This document shows positions 10,735-22,327 of a stretch of DNA of 64,000 nt, one piece after another; positions within the stretch are counted from its first letter, which is position 1; each line of letters starts with the position of its first letter. The stretch spans positions 136,308,777 through 136,372,776 of the forward strand of contig NC_039361.1 in NCBI RefSeq assembly GCF_003573695.1, read 5' to 3'. The DNA comes from Papaver somniferum. Taxonomy: Eukaryota; Streptophyta; Magnoliopsida; Ranunculales; Papaveraceae. The notes below the pieces were generated by a model that saw only the letters and a program-made list of their open reading frames with translations, made no database searches and had not been told where the DNA came from. Made by a program: the position numbers and the translations under genes.

Positions 10735-12945
10735 TGAAAAAGAGGGAGTACAAAAACCACACCCAATATTTCGCTTAGCAATCTATATGGTCAAACTCCA
10801 ATATACTTTCTAGAGAATCAACTAGACAGTCAGACTCGATCTAGATAAAAGTATATCAAAGAGTTTATATCTCAATCTCTCGATTTGATCTATACTCAAG
10901 CAAATAGAGAGATAACTTAGATGGTACCAAAGACCAATACTATAGAGATAACTTAGATGGTACCAAAGACCAATATCCAAGTGTCAATCAACAAACAAAG
11001 CTTGGATATTCTAATTGATTGAACCTAACGCACAACCTGTGATATTTCAATTATAAAGATAAACAATATAATGCGGAAATAGAAATAACACAGACACCAG
11101 AATTTTGTTAACGAGAAACCGCAAATGCAGAAAACCCCCGGGACCTAGTCCAGATTGAACACACATTGTATTAAGCCTCTACAAACACTAGCCTACTACA
11201 AACTAACTTCAGTCTGGACTGTGGTTGAACCCCAATTAATCTCACACTGATCCAAGGTACAGTTGCGCTCCTTACATCTATGATCCCAACAAGATACTAC
11301 GCACTTGATTCCCTTAGCTGATCTCACCCACAACTAAGAGTTGTTACAACCAAAGTCGAAGACTTTAATAAACAAATCTGTATCACATAGAAAATTCTAC
11401 GTTAATAGATAAATCCGTCTTCCACATATATACCTACGAGTTTTGTTTCATCTTTTGATAAATCAAGGTGAACAGGAGCCAATTGATAACCCAGACTTAT
11501 ATTCCCGAAGAACGGCCTAGTATTATCAATCACCTCACAATAATCTTAATCGACGCGGCGAAAGAAGATATTGTGGAATCACAAACGATGAGACGAAGAT
11601 GTTTTTGACTACTTTTATATCTTGCCTATCGGAGATATCAATCTCAAGCCAATCTTTGCGATTGTACTCGTATAATAGAAATAGCAAAATCATCAGATCA
11701 CACAACTACGAGAAAGTAGTATCGGTCTGGCTTCACAATCCCAATGAAGTCTTTAAGTCGTTAACCTGGTTTAGAAGAAGAAACCAAAGGTTAAAGGATA
11801 ATCGACTCTAGCTTACACAACTAGTATCACACGTAAGGTGTGGGGATTAGGTTTCCCAGTTGCTAGAGTTCTCCCTTATATAGTCTTTCAAATCAGGGTT
11901 TGCAATCAATGTTAGCTTGGTAACAAAGCATTCAATATTCACCGTTAGATGAAAACCTGATTAGATTCAAGCTAATATCTTTCAACCGTTAGATCGAAAA
12001 CCTAGCTTGTTACACACAAATGAAATGCACGTTTCTAGGTTTGTGTAACCGTACCCAAACATGTACATTTGTTGGTTCAACCATAGTTAACCAAATGGTT
12101 AGCCATATGAGCACTTTCATATCAACCAAATTCTTCTTCACCATAACTAGTTCAAGTGACTCAAATGAACTAGTTATAGAGTTGTTCAGTTTCAAGGAAA
12201 TCTTATGTAACTACACAAGACAGAAGAAAAACAATTTGATTCACTTGAATTGGTTCATGAAATTTATAGCCACTGTTCAATTAGCATTCCTTAGTTTATA
12301 TAAACATGATTTCACAAACAATCATCTTTATATATAACCTAACTCAAGTTCGCGGACTGGGTTCACGGTCTTAAGTTCCCGGAAGGAGTTCTCAAACTCC
12401 AGCAGATTTTCTCGGGTCGAGAACTTCCGCCAGTTCGCGGACTTAGTTAACAACTCTTGTTCCGGTTCTCTTGATCAACAAAGTTCGCAAACTTCAGTTC
12501 AAGGAATAAGGACTTATACATATATGTGTTTCCACAACAATGCTTATATCAATCATTGGTTATATAATCTAAACTCTCATTTCAATCATTGAAACATTCT
12601 TAGAGGACGTTATATAGTTGTTATTCACAAACCATTTTTCGTCAAAGAAATTTTCAAAGTGATTGAAACATAACATGACTTTCGTCACCAACACATATTT
12701 CGACAAATAGATAGGCGAGATAAACTCGACTCGAAATAGGAAATGTGTATAATCAAAGTCTATATAGCAAAACGAACTTTGTCTCAAGATAGGAGATAGA
12801 GTAGATAGACTTTTGAGTGATAGATAAGTTCAAGTCTCCACATACCTTTTTGTCGATGAAGTTCCACCAGTTCCTTGAGTAGTTCTTCGTTTTGTATGGG
12901 GATCCTCCATGGAGTTCTTGAGCTCAATTACACTTTCTATCCTAG
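10735..12945 (-). repeat. 5' LTR of element B, proximal part (split by element C)
   Basis: It runs from TGAAAAAG at 10735 to the CCTAG target site at 12941-12945, and resumes at 21812. A reverse TATATAA lies at 11876-11882. Relative to the 3' LTR it has a local duplication of about 38 bases at 10903-10970 (AGAGATAACTTAGATGGTAC twice). Confidence 0.92.
12941..12945. repeat. Target-site duplication CCTAG, left copy (element C)
   Basis: CCTAG precedes the TG of element C and recurs at 21807-21811 after its CA. The intact B LTR at 7090-7100 reads through as ATCCTAGTCCGAG. Confidence 0.96.
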
Positions 12946-13185
12946 TGTTGATGGTGGTTTTTAGCTTAGGGTTAAAATCGTAAAAACTTACATCTGACAT
13001 GACGTCACTAGGACCACTAACACATTTATTGAATCATTCAACACGCCTAAGTAAGAATTACCAGGTGTTGATGGTGGTTTTTTGCTTAGGGTTAAAATTG
13101 TAAAACCGCACATCTGACATGACATCACAATGACCATTAGCACATCTATTGAATCGATCAGCATGCCTACGTAAGAATTACCAGG
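12946..13185 (+). repeat. 120-bp tandem duplication at the start of the C LTR
   Basis: Two copies begin TGTTGATGGTGGTTTTT at 12946 and 13066. The 3' LTR has the same pair at 19816 and 19936, with the same 120-bp spacing. The duplication therefore predates the insertion. Each copy starts with a potential LTR terminus. Confidence 0.9.
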
Positions 13186-13269
13186 GTACCTTTTTTTTAT
13201 GTGTCATGTTCCACGGCAGAACCCTTAACATTGACCGATATCATCTAGGCCAAACCCTAATTCTCATGC

Positions 13270-13800
13270 TACCGTGCCAAGGCATGCCAACCATGCCACC
13301 CGCACCACTGTGCCAATGGCAAACCATGCCAGCCACATCTACGCACCAAGGCATGGCAGCCGCACCACTGTGTCAATGGAAAACCATGCCAGCCACATCT
13401 CCATGCCAAGGCATGCCAACCATGCCAGCCGCACCACTGTGCCAATGGAAAATCATGTCGGACACATCTCCGCTCCAAGGCATGCCAACCATGCCAGCCA
13501 CATCTCCGCGCCAAGGCATGCCAACCATGCCAGTCGTACCATTGTGCCAATGGCAAACCATGCTAACCGCACCATGCACCAATGGAATGCCAAACCCTTG
13601 GCCCCACCATTCCAATCCAACTGCACCTTACCTTGGCCCCAACCATGCTAGCCGCACCATGCGCCAATGGCATGCCAAACCCTTGGACCCACCATGCCAA
13701 GCCAACCGGACCTTGCCTTGGCCCCACCATGCCAAGCCGTCCGTGTCAAACCCTTGGCCCCACTATACCAAGCCATCCGCGCCATTTGCCTTGGCCCCAC
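13270..13800 (+). repeat. Array of about 69 bp units in the C 5' LTR
   Basis: CCAAGGCATG recurs at 13277, 13346, 13406, 13475 and 13511. The spacings 69, 60, 69 and 36 are all multiples of three, which keeps several frames open on both strands. The matching array in the 3' LTR is at about 20140-20640. Confidence 0.75.
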
Positions 13801-14620
13801 CATGATGGCTTTCCCTGTGTGGCTAACAAAACGAAGGCGTGCGACGATCAACGGTCGCCCTTCCATCCTAGACGCAAATCCTAGCCGTCCAAGGTCGCCA
13901 AATAACGCATGGTAACTTTTGGACCAAAACCCTAGTCTTGGCCACGCCTCACATGTGCCAATGGCATGCCAACCACCTTGTCGCGCCATACCATGCAGGC
14001 CTTCCCTACACGGCTACCAAAACGAAGGCGTGCGACGATCAACGGCCACCCTTCCATCCTAGATGCAAATCCTATCCGTCCAAGGTCGCCAAACCACGCA
14101 TGGTAACCTTTGGCCCAAAACTCTAGTTTTGGCTACGCCAAACCGCGCCAAGGCATGCCATGCCACATGTGCCAATGGCATGCCAACCACCTTGTAGCGC
14201 CATACTAAGCCGGCCATCCCTATGCGGCTACCAAAATGAAGGCGTGGGACGATCAACGGACACCCTTGCATCCTAGATGTGAATCCTAGCCGTCCAAGGT
14301 TGCCAAACAACGCATGGTAACCTTTGGCCCAAAACCCTAGTTTTGGCCACGCCATACCGGCCTTCCCTATGCGGCTACCAAAACGAAGTCCTGCAACAAT
14401 CAACGGCCATTTTTTCATCTAAGGTGCAGATCTTAGCCGTCCAAGGTTACCAGCTAACGCATGGAAACCTTTGGCCCTAGTTTGGTCGCGCCTAAACAAA
14501 GCCAAAACCCTAACTTTTGGCCGCGCCTAAACTAGGACATATTAAAGCCATACTTATCATGCTTTCATGCCACTTGCTACCAAACGAAGGGTTGCAATAA
14601 TCAATGGCTACCTTTCCTCT
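13800..14620 (+). repeat. 214-bp subrepeats in the C 5' LTR
   Basis: A unit containing GCGTGCGACGATCAACG recurs at about 13838, 14029, 14243 and 14390, spaced 191, 214 and 147 (deletions in two units), with a decayed copy near 14590. In the 3' LTR the spacing is exactly 214 three times (20667, 20881, 21095, 21309). Confidence 0.85.
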
Positions 14621-15367
14621 TAAGATACAAAATCTCGACCGTCGAAGGTCACCACCGAGCCGGCAAGTCTCCCAAGATCAACTTGCCAGACAACAACAAC
14701 GTGCTACATGTTTCCCACGAAAACACTCGAGACATCAACGCATTTCACAAACTGGGGGATGCTCATTGGGTATTGGCTTGGCGGTTTACAGCGTGCGGCG
14801 TACACTACGCCCGTTATAATAAAGTGTCATAAGGATGAGGCGGTTAGTAAATACAGGGAGTAATGGTGAAACGCTTTCTTTTATGGAACATCAATTCCAT
14901 GCGTTACCGGTTACCACCTCCTCCCATTTACTCACCCGTTTTCCATTTCTTAATGAGACCAGAGTACGTTTCACTTCGACTTGTATAAATAGGCATTACC
15001 TATTTCCACCAAAAACAAGTTCTGGTCAGGAGCATACAACACTCAGAAAACGTTTGCTAGCTTTCCCATATGTTAGCTTCCCACTTTTCGAGGCAATTCA
15101 CAAAACAACTGCCTTCCAGGATCAACTATTCTGGTCTCAATACTCTCTTCGCTTCCCCACCCCCCCTAAAACCAACCCTTCTCCTCCTCTTTGTGACAGA
15201 AGCAAGTCTGGAACATCCATTTCTTGGTTTAGGCCGGATTTGTACAGATTGATCTCTTGAATTTAAAGTACTCCCTTGCAGTACATTGTTTAGGGTTTAG
15301 ACTCGTTTCTCACCCACACACCCTAATTTACCGAAATCAACAGAAATCGTTTTCACCCTCAAATAAT

Positions 15368-15385
15368 TGGAGACCACAGTGGGTG
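15368..15385 (+). other. Possible primer-binding site of element C
   Basis: TGGAGACCACAGTGGGTG starts two bases after the LTR end, in the usual position. It does not match the initiator Met site. I cannot name the tRNA without a search. Confidence 0.45.
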
Positions 15386-16464
15386 ATTGATCTTTCGGTT
15401 ACAATGTCAACTTTCAATCCTCGATCTCATATTTCGACTCAGACGTCAAGACGGTAGAATCTAAACGACCCCCCCAGGGATCGACGGCTCAGTTACCAGA
15501 CGACCCGGTTACTAGTCGTGACACGACTAGGGATGACTGGGGACTTTCCACAGTCACGGCGGTGCTTCCCACAAAACTCGGTCTTACACTCGGGAGATTA
15601 CTTTTCATCAGGAGATCCGAAAAACCGAGTAAGTCTTGCTAGACAAAATACATGGTCTACTACTTCAAATCTTCACACGGGAGATAAAAAACTGATAGCC
15701 ATATTTTTCCCGTGTTTCATGCTTTCTACTATCGCACAACATTCACAATTCCATGACTTCCCTGGGGTACTCATGCCATTTATATTCATAACCAAAAACA
15801 TCAATATTCTAAAACAGTTCATTCCAAATAATAATCCAAAACCCTTAGGGGTAATACTTGTCTATCAACCCAAAAATCCAGAAAATCAAAACCATAAACC
15901 AAGCGCTCTGTTTGCCTTTCAAAAAAAAACAGTCACCTACCGGTACGTGCCTACTTTGCATAATAATGATTACCCGTCACTATTCATGAGGTAGCCGACG
16001 TTACTACGGTGATATTCGAAGAGGAATTGTTTATGACGAAGTGTTTCTACAAGTTTATGAAAGGCATACCCACGGCTAAGGTTTACACCAGTTCAGAAGA
16101 ACAATATTTCTACAGATTTATGGAAGGCATACCTATGGCTAGGTTTTGCACCAATACAAGAAAACAAATTGAAAGAGAAACGCTGGAGTACATAGCTGGA
16201 ATATGCTTGCCCACTTTATTACTACCGCTAACACCAGGACGTGAGAACAAAGATACGAGATAAAAAGGAGAGCCAACCCCTTTCATACGCATAACACTTT
16301 TGGAATTTGAATAAGGAAATGATTTCCTATTTGAGTTACGTATGGAAAGAGGCAACTGGGCCCCCGAGAACAAGTCCGCGTCATGCCAAGCCAGCGTCGT
16401 GCCAAGCCAACAGTCCGCGCCATGCCCATCCGACAGTACGCGCCATACCAAATCCAAGCCGATC

Positions 16465-16765
16465 CAGCGCTAACAACTTGCATCTTTCCAGCGCCAGCAG
16501 CTTGCATCCTTCCAGTGCTAACAACTTGCATCTTTACAGCAGCTTGCATCTTCCAGCGCCAGCAGCTTGCATCCTTTCCAGCGCTAACAACTTGCATCTT
16601 TCCAGCGCCAGTATCTTGCATCCTTCCAGCGCTAACATCTTGCATCTTTACAGAAGCTTGCATCTTTCCAGCGCCAGCAGCTTGCATCCTTTCCAGCGCT
16701 AACAGCTTGCATCTTTACAGCGGCTTGCATCTTCCCTGCGCCAGAAGCTTGCATCCTTCCAGTGT
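16465..16765 (+). repeat. About 24-bp tandem array in element C
   Basis: About twelve copies of a unit like AGCGCCAGCAGCTTGCATCC, alternating with AGCGCTAACAACTTGCATCT. Pairs form about 48-bp dimers with some shortened units. It contains GCAGCTTGCA in nearly every copy. Confidence 0.85.
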
Positions 16766-17164
16766 TGCTCTTGAACGCCCAGTAGAAGGGAATCAACAAT
16801 CTAATTTCATTACACGAAAAGATCAGGAACGACTTCTCCAAAATCGAAGCAAAGAAAAATCAGCAACCCCCCTGAGTTCACAAAGACTCTTTTCCCTGTC
16901 AGGGGATGCATGATATCTAGGGACTTCGCCCGCAAAATCGTGCAGTCTATGATGAAACATTTATGTGAGATTCTATATTTCCACAAGGCGCAACGTCAAG
17001 GCATATTTGCAGCCCTCAACCGCACTGCATCAGGGAAGCAGTTGTTTCCAACCAGAGAAGTCGTTCTCAAACCCCAACCTCTCCTGGAATTCACGATTGA
17101 TAGATGGAACTGGCTACTCCTAACCATTGTTCGCTTGAAGGGTGTCCAGTTTGACAGCACACTG

Positions 17165-17290
17165 ATTAACGCAGCCGCTCCGCTTCAACATCCTCCAGCA
17201 GCGACTCCGCTTCAACGATCACTCCGACAGCCGCTCCGCTTCAACGCTCTCTCCAGCAGCCGCTCCGTTTCAGCGTTCTCTCCATAAGCT
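17165..17290 (+). repeat. CCGCTCCGCTTCAAC short repeats in element C
   Basis: Four to five degenerate units of CAGCCGCTCCGCTTCAACGC with CTCTCTCCAG spacers. Confidence 0.7.
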
Positions 17291-19230
17291 TCTCTAGGAT
17301 CCGAAGACGAGGCTTCAGCGTTCGGCTTCTTAACTTTCAACATCTTCTCCAAGAGCCGAAGCTGCTTCAACGACGCTTCTTCCTGCAAAGGGTCGTAGAA
17401 CCATGCTCCCCATGTCAAGGATCATGATCACAGCCAACCAATCTTCATAGTCATGGACAGTTTGCTTGCTTACGCATCCAACCAATCCTTTTACTTTCAC
17501 GGATTCCCGCACAAATCTAGCCAATCCTTTTACTTCCACGGATGCACATACAATTCCAGCCAACCTACTTTTTTACCACGACAATGTAGTCTCTTCTGAT
17601 TACATCTGCTACCAAGAATTGTTGTCGCTCATTTGTTGATACCAGCCAGAGCTTCACCACAGCAGCAATCACTACAAAGATGGAAACATGTAAACCATAC
17701 TTGAGGACTGAGGATATACACGGAATCCCTTCACTGTCAAAGCTCAGAAGACACAATCAACCAAAAGGCCATAGCCGCAACAAGGTCATCCACTCTTCAA
17801 GGGTGCAGCGCAAGAATATCATCACCTCTCTGTATAGAAGACGCCTTCAACACTTTACGAGGCCGCGGAGGATCCCAAGCCTGCTCAGAGGAAAACAACT
17901 TCAGAAACTGAAGAAAAATGCGACTGGTGACTTCTCTTTGCAGTCCACCGACGACCATCAAAGACTCATGAGATAACTCCAGAGATGTGGCTGAAACATT
18001 TTCTTGAAGAAATAGAGGGAGCCATGATAAAAAACATAACTCTCTCATTCCTACATCTTTGCTATCCAGAATATTTCGTCCATGTGATATCCTGAGCATC
18101 CCCGCGTCACATCCATAAGAGTACGATAAGCTTGTATCAAATCACGTGGACGTGGAATCAAGGCGATGCAATGAAAATAGGATACACATGGGGACTACCA
18201 GCATGAGACTTTTTCACTCCCCTCAACCAGGTTATTTCTGATTTCAACATCATCATTGTCAAAGTTTCACGAGACGCAGGATTTTTTCAACACGAAGCCG
18301 TACGTGTACACCGAAGACTTCAAGAGCATACCACAAAGATGCATTCACATATTCATCCATGCCATCGGATCAAACCGAAGTATAACTAGGGACTTCTTAC
18401 CACATCTCATTCCATACGATAGTCCAAGATTCAGAAGATGGTTCGAAGGATGTCGCTTGGAACAAAGTCCTGGAAGACTTGATAGCAGCACATCGGCAAC
18501 GGAACGTCTCCCTATTTCATCCGGGGGCGCCAGAAGTTTTCGGACATACAAACATTCATAGCACATCATCATCATGATCAGAAGGTCCAGGCACTGAACA
18601 ACCTAAAACCGAGGATGGACCGACACCGCAACCACATTATCCAAGATTAACCCTGACATGATCGTTTCCAAGCATATATTCCATCCATCCATCCCAAGAA
18701 TGCAATGGAGTTTGGTAAATTTTGGAATCCACTGGAGAGACACTGCAGAAGAAATCACGGATACAAGCGTGCAACAGAAAACAGAAGAAGGTCAATACCT
18801 ATTTTCATACGGACGGAGTTTATAGAGTTTTGCACAGAATAAAGTTCCCTTATTGCTCCATGAACGGGAACAGATGACTCGGCGCGACTATGCTAACCCG
18901 GGCCCGCAACATCCCTCCTGAATTCTTCCTGAAATCACTGTCGGGCCGTTTTTACCTCCTAAACGAGCTCAAAACCTAAATATTCCCTCTTGAGGAGATG
19001 GGAAATTCTTCTTTTCCGGTCATATGGAGGGGCGGACCGTCAAAATCCGAATTCGTACGAGAATTCTACAACGATTTTAGTAAGGAGCGCTAATTAGGGT
19101 TTCGGCATCCCAAACCCTGATTTCGACAAAATTGTCAGGCGCCATCACTACCATTTGATAACCGAAGTTCCAGCATCATCACCATCGTTTGGTAGCCGAA
19201 GTTCTGAAACCATTTTACACCATTCTGCGG

Positions 19231-19590
19231 ACTGAAGACAGTTTCCACCATTCCGCTGACCGAAGCCAGTTTCCTCCATTCCAAGCCGACCAACGCCTGC
19301 GACTCCCATTCCAAGACGACCAACGTATGCGGCTCCCATTCCAAGCCTACCAACGCCTGCGGCTCCCATTCCAAGCCGACCGACGCCTGCGGCTCCCATC
19401 CCAAGCCGACCGACGCATGCGGCTCCCATTCCAAGCTGAACGATGCCTGCGGCTCCCATTCCAAGCCGACCAACGCCTGTGGCTCCCATTCCAAGCCAAC
19501 GGACGCCTGCGGCTTCCATTCCAAGCCGACCAATGCCTGCGGCTCCCATTCCAAGACAACCAACGCCTGCGGCTCCAATTCCAAGCCGAC
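19231..19590 (+). repeat. 30-bp tandem array in element C
   Basis: Ten exact-length 30-bp units run from 19291 to 19590 (consensus CAACGCCTGCGGCTCCCATT then CCAAGCCGAC), preceded by one or two degenerate units from about 19231. Because 30 is ten codons, all overlapping frames stay open. This creates 107-149-residue repeat ORFs on both strands (for example 19189-19638 plus, 19135-19584 minus) that should not be taken as genes. Confidence 0.95.
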
Positions 19591-19815
19591 AATCTATATC
19601 TCAACATTTCACTGTCTAGCCAGCAACACCACAAGTAGAATTTATGCAAGGCCGCCAACACGAGAATCACAAACTCTCCTTACCTCTAAAAAAAGGTTAG
19701 TCGGTCTTCTTGACCATCTTTTCACGACTTGTCATTTCGATTTTGTCCTCGCCTGTCACCATCTTATGCTTACCTCGCAACAATGCTCCTGTTCCGAGCT
19801 AAGCAGGGGACTTAA

Positions 19816-21806
19816 TGTTGATGGTGGTTTTTAGCTTAGGGTTACAATCGTAAAACCTTACATCTGACATGACGTCACTAGGACCACTAGCGCATTTACT
19901 GAATCATTCAACACGCCTACGTAAGAATTACCAGGTGTTGATGGTGGTTTTTAGCTTAGGGTTAAAATCCTAAAACCGCATATCTGACATGACGTCACTA
20001 TGACCATTAGCACATTTATTGAATCGATCAGCATGCCTACGTAAGAATTACCAGGGTACCTTTTTTTTATGTGTCATGTTCCACGGCAGAACCCTTAACA
20101 TTGACCGATATCATCTAGGCCAAACCCTAATTCTCATGCTACCGTGCCAAGGCATGCCAACCATGCCACCCGCACCACTGTGCCAATGGAAAACCATGCC
20201 AGCCACATCTCCGCACCAAGGCATTCCAACCATGCCAGCCTCACCACTGTGTCAATGGCAAACCATGCCAGCCACATCTCCATGCCAGCTGCACCACTGT
20301 GCCAATGGAAAATCATGCCAGCCACATCTCCGCTCCAAGGCATGCCAACCATGCCAGCCGTACCACTGTGCCAATGGCAAACCATGCTAGCCGCACCATG
20401 CGCCAATAGAATGCCAAACCCCTGGCCCCACCATACCAAGCCAACCGCACCTTACCTTGGCCCCAACCATGCTATCCGCACCATGCGCCAATGGCATGCC
20501 AAACCCTTGGCCCCACCATGCCAAGCCAACCGCACCTTTCCTTTCCTTGGCCCCACCATGCCAAGTCGTCCGTGCCAAACCATTTGCCCCGCTATGCCAA
20601 GCCATCCGCGCCATTTGCCTTGGCCCCACCATGCTGGCTTTCCTTGTGCGGCTACCAAAACGAAGGCGTGCGACGATCAACGACCATCCTTCCATCCTAT
20701 ATGCAAATCCTAGCCGTCCAAGGTCGCCAAACAACGCATGGTAACTTTTGGCCAAAAACCCTAGTTTTGGCCACGCCAAACCGCGCCAAGGCATGCCATG
20801 CCACATGTGCCAATGGCATGCCAACCACCTTGCCGCGCCATACCATGTCGGCCTTCCCTATGCGGCTACCAAAACAAAGGCGTGCGACGATCAACGACCA
20901 CCCTTCCATCCTAGATGCAAATCCTAGCCGTCCAAGGTCGCCAAACAATGCATGGTAACCTTTTCCCCAAAATCCTAGTTTTGGCCACGCCAAACCGGGT
21001 CAAGGCATGCCATGCCACATGTGCCAATGGAATCCCAACCACCTTGTCGCGCCATACCATGCAGGCCTTCCCTACACGGCTACCAAAACGAAGGCGTGCG
21101 ACGATCAACGGCCACCCTTCCATCCTAGATGCAAATACTATCCGTCCAAGGTCGCCAAACCATGCATGGTAACCTTTGGCCCAAACCTCTAGTTTTGGCC
21201 ACGCCAAACCGCGCCAAGGCATGCCATGCCACATGTGCCAATGGCATTCCAACCACCTTGCCGCGCCATACCATGCCGGCCTTCCCTATGCGGCTACCAA
21301 AACGAAGGTGTGCGATGATCAACAGCCACCCTTCCATCCTAGATATGAATCCTATCCGTCCAAGGTTTCCATTTACTCACCCGTTTTCCATTTCTTAATG
21401 AGACCAGAGTACGTTTCACTTCGAATTTTGTAAATAGGCATTACCTATTTCCACCGAAAAAAAGTTCTGGTCAGGAGCATACAACACTCAGAAGACATTT
21501 GCTAGCTTTCCCATCCGTTAGCTTACCACTTTCTGATGCAAGTCACAAAACAGCTACTCTTCCAGGATCAACTATTCTGGTCTCAACACTCTCTTCGCTT
21601 CCCTCCCCAAAACCAACCCTTCTCCTCCTCTTTGTGACCGAAGCAAGTCTGGAACGATCATTTCTTGGTTTAGGTCGGATTTGTACAGATTGATCACTTG
21701 AATCTAAAGTACCCCCTTGCAGTACATTATTTAGGGTTTGGACTCGTTTCTCACCCACACACCCGAAATTACCGAAATCAGCAGAAACTGTTTTCACCCT
21801 CAAACA
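19816..21806 (+). repeat. 3' LTR of element C
   Basis: 1,991 bp from TGTTGATGG to CCCTCAAACA. A purine-rich AAGCAGGGGA lies just before it (19801-19810). It lacks about 0.45 kb present in the 5' LTR: CCGTCCAAGG at 21356 runs directly into TTTCCATTTACTCACC, which in the 5' LTR is near 14925. In the first 120 bases it differs from the 5' LTR at about six positions. Confidence 0.88.
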
Positions 21807-21811
21807 CCTAG

Positions 21812-21926
21812 TCCGAGACTTAACTATAGTAGACTAGAAATCAAGACTTATAGTTTTGATCACTAACACTGACAAACATGCTTGAGATAGAAACGCATGC
21901 GAGTTCGACCGAGCAATGCTCTAACA
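21812..21926 (-). repeat. 5' LTR of element B, distal part
   Basis: This is the remaining 115 bases of the B 5' LTR after element C. It ends (minus-strand start) with TGTTAGAGCATTGCTC at 21926. It matches 7092-7206. Confidence 0.93.
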
Positions 21927-22327
21927 GTTCACACTACAAATACATATGGTTTTCGGATCTTTATGTAAGGGGGAGTGGTTTTCGTGTTGAGACGAAGTAT
22001 TGACTAATGGGGAGTGATACATATCACCATAGTATTTTTGTCGAAGTTGTGATATGAGAACTTTGATATTGTTTAATAATACTATGACAATGTATAACAA
22101 TGATTGAGAGATATTGTTTTCTCATTGTTATGGCTACGGAACTTCAACAACTATAATGTTAAATTGAACATCTATGGAATCATGAGTACTTGGAAAAGAC
22201 GAAGTTTTCGAGTAATGTTGAAGCACCAAGAAGATCAAGCATGTGAACGAGAAGCTACAAAGTTTTATCTATTTTGCAATCCATATGTATTGATAGTTTT
22301 GTCACTAAAATTGACAAAGGGGGAGAT
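21927..22327 (+). mobile_element. Element A internal region, part 2, with several purine tracts
   Basis: It begins with the duplicated GTTCA and continues element A after the B insertion. G-rich tracts TAAGGGGGAGTGG (about 21965) and AATGGGGAGTG (about 22008) precede the polypurine tract AAAGGGGGAGAT at 22316-22327. The 95-aa ORF starting at 22104 runs into the LTR and is not supported. Confidence 0.85.

Larger units (their letters stand above)
12946..15365 (+). repeat. 5' LTR of element C
   Basis: 2,420 bp. It opens with a 120-bp tandem duplication (12946-13065, 13066-13185). A GCATGCCAACCATGCCAGCC-rich array follows (about 13270-13800), then 214-bp subrepeats (about 13800-14600), then sequence ending CACCCTCAAATA, where the expected terminal CA has become TA. 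Long overlapping ORFs such as 13149-13805 arise from repeats whose period is a multiple of three and are not supported as genes. Confidence 0.88.
15386..19800 (+). other. Internal region of element C, no recognisable protein
   Basis: ORFs of up to about 176 aa occur (for example 15518-15994, 16383-16913), but none shows a retroelement motif and the longest lie over tandem arrays. A short start MSTFNPRSHISTQTSRR lies just after the primer site (15403) and could be the relic of a gag N-terminus; it stops after 17 codons. Arrays lie at 16465-16765, 17165-17290 and 19231-19590. I see nothing identifiable in 17300-19130. Confidence 0.6.
12946..21806 (+). mobile_element. Element C: non-autonomous LTR retrotransposon nested in the LTR of element B
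   Basis: 8,861 bp from TGTTGATGG to CAAACA, flanked by CCTAG on both sides. It has a 5' LTR (12946-15365), a possible primer site (15368-15385), a 4.45-kb internal region (15366-19815), a purine tract before 19816 and a 3' LTR (19816-21806). No gag, protease, integrase or reverse-transcriptase motif was found in any frame. The internal region carries three short-period tandem arrays. This fits a large retrotransposon derivative (LARD) that depends on a partner in trans. Its clade is undetermined; the primer site is not the Met type of A and B. Confidence 0.9.
4880..21926 (-). mobile_element. Element B: Copia-like pol-less LTR retrotransposon nested in element A
   Basis: In minus orientation it has a 5' LTR (10735-12945 plus 21812-21926), a primer-binding site (10721-10732), an internal domain (7207-10734) and a 3' LTR (4880-7206). 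It spans 17,047 bp, of which 8,861 bp is element C and 5 bp a duplicated target site, leaving about 8.18 kb. The rebuilt 5' LTR is 2,326 bp against 2,327 bp for the 3' LTR. In short stretches they differ by about 5 per cent. The internal domain carries gag (9453-10633), ORF2 (8751-9149) and ORF3 (7675-7977). 7978-8750 holds nothing coding that I can support. Confidence 0.93.

Noticed and set aside
13149..13805. 218-residue ORF with repeated GMPTMPxAPLCQW peptides, also at 20019-20390
   Set aside because: It lies inside both LTRs of element C and comes from subrepeats whose spacing is a multiple of three; no domain.
16307..16913. Ala/Ser-rich and Met/Gln-rich ORFs on both strands
   Set aside because: They are translations of the 24-bp tandem array in several frames.
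12946..19600. CRISPR-like appearance of regular repeats
   Set aside because: Units are head to tail without unique spacers, inside a plant LTR retrotransposon; CRISPR arrays are not expected in plant nuclear DNA.
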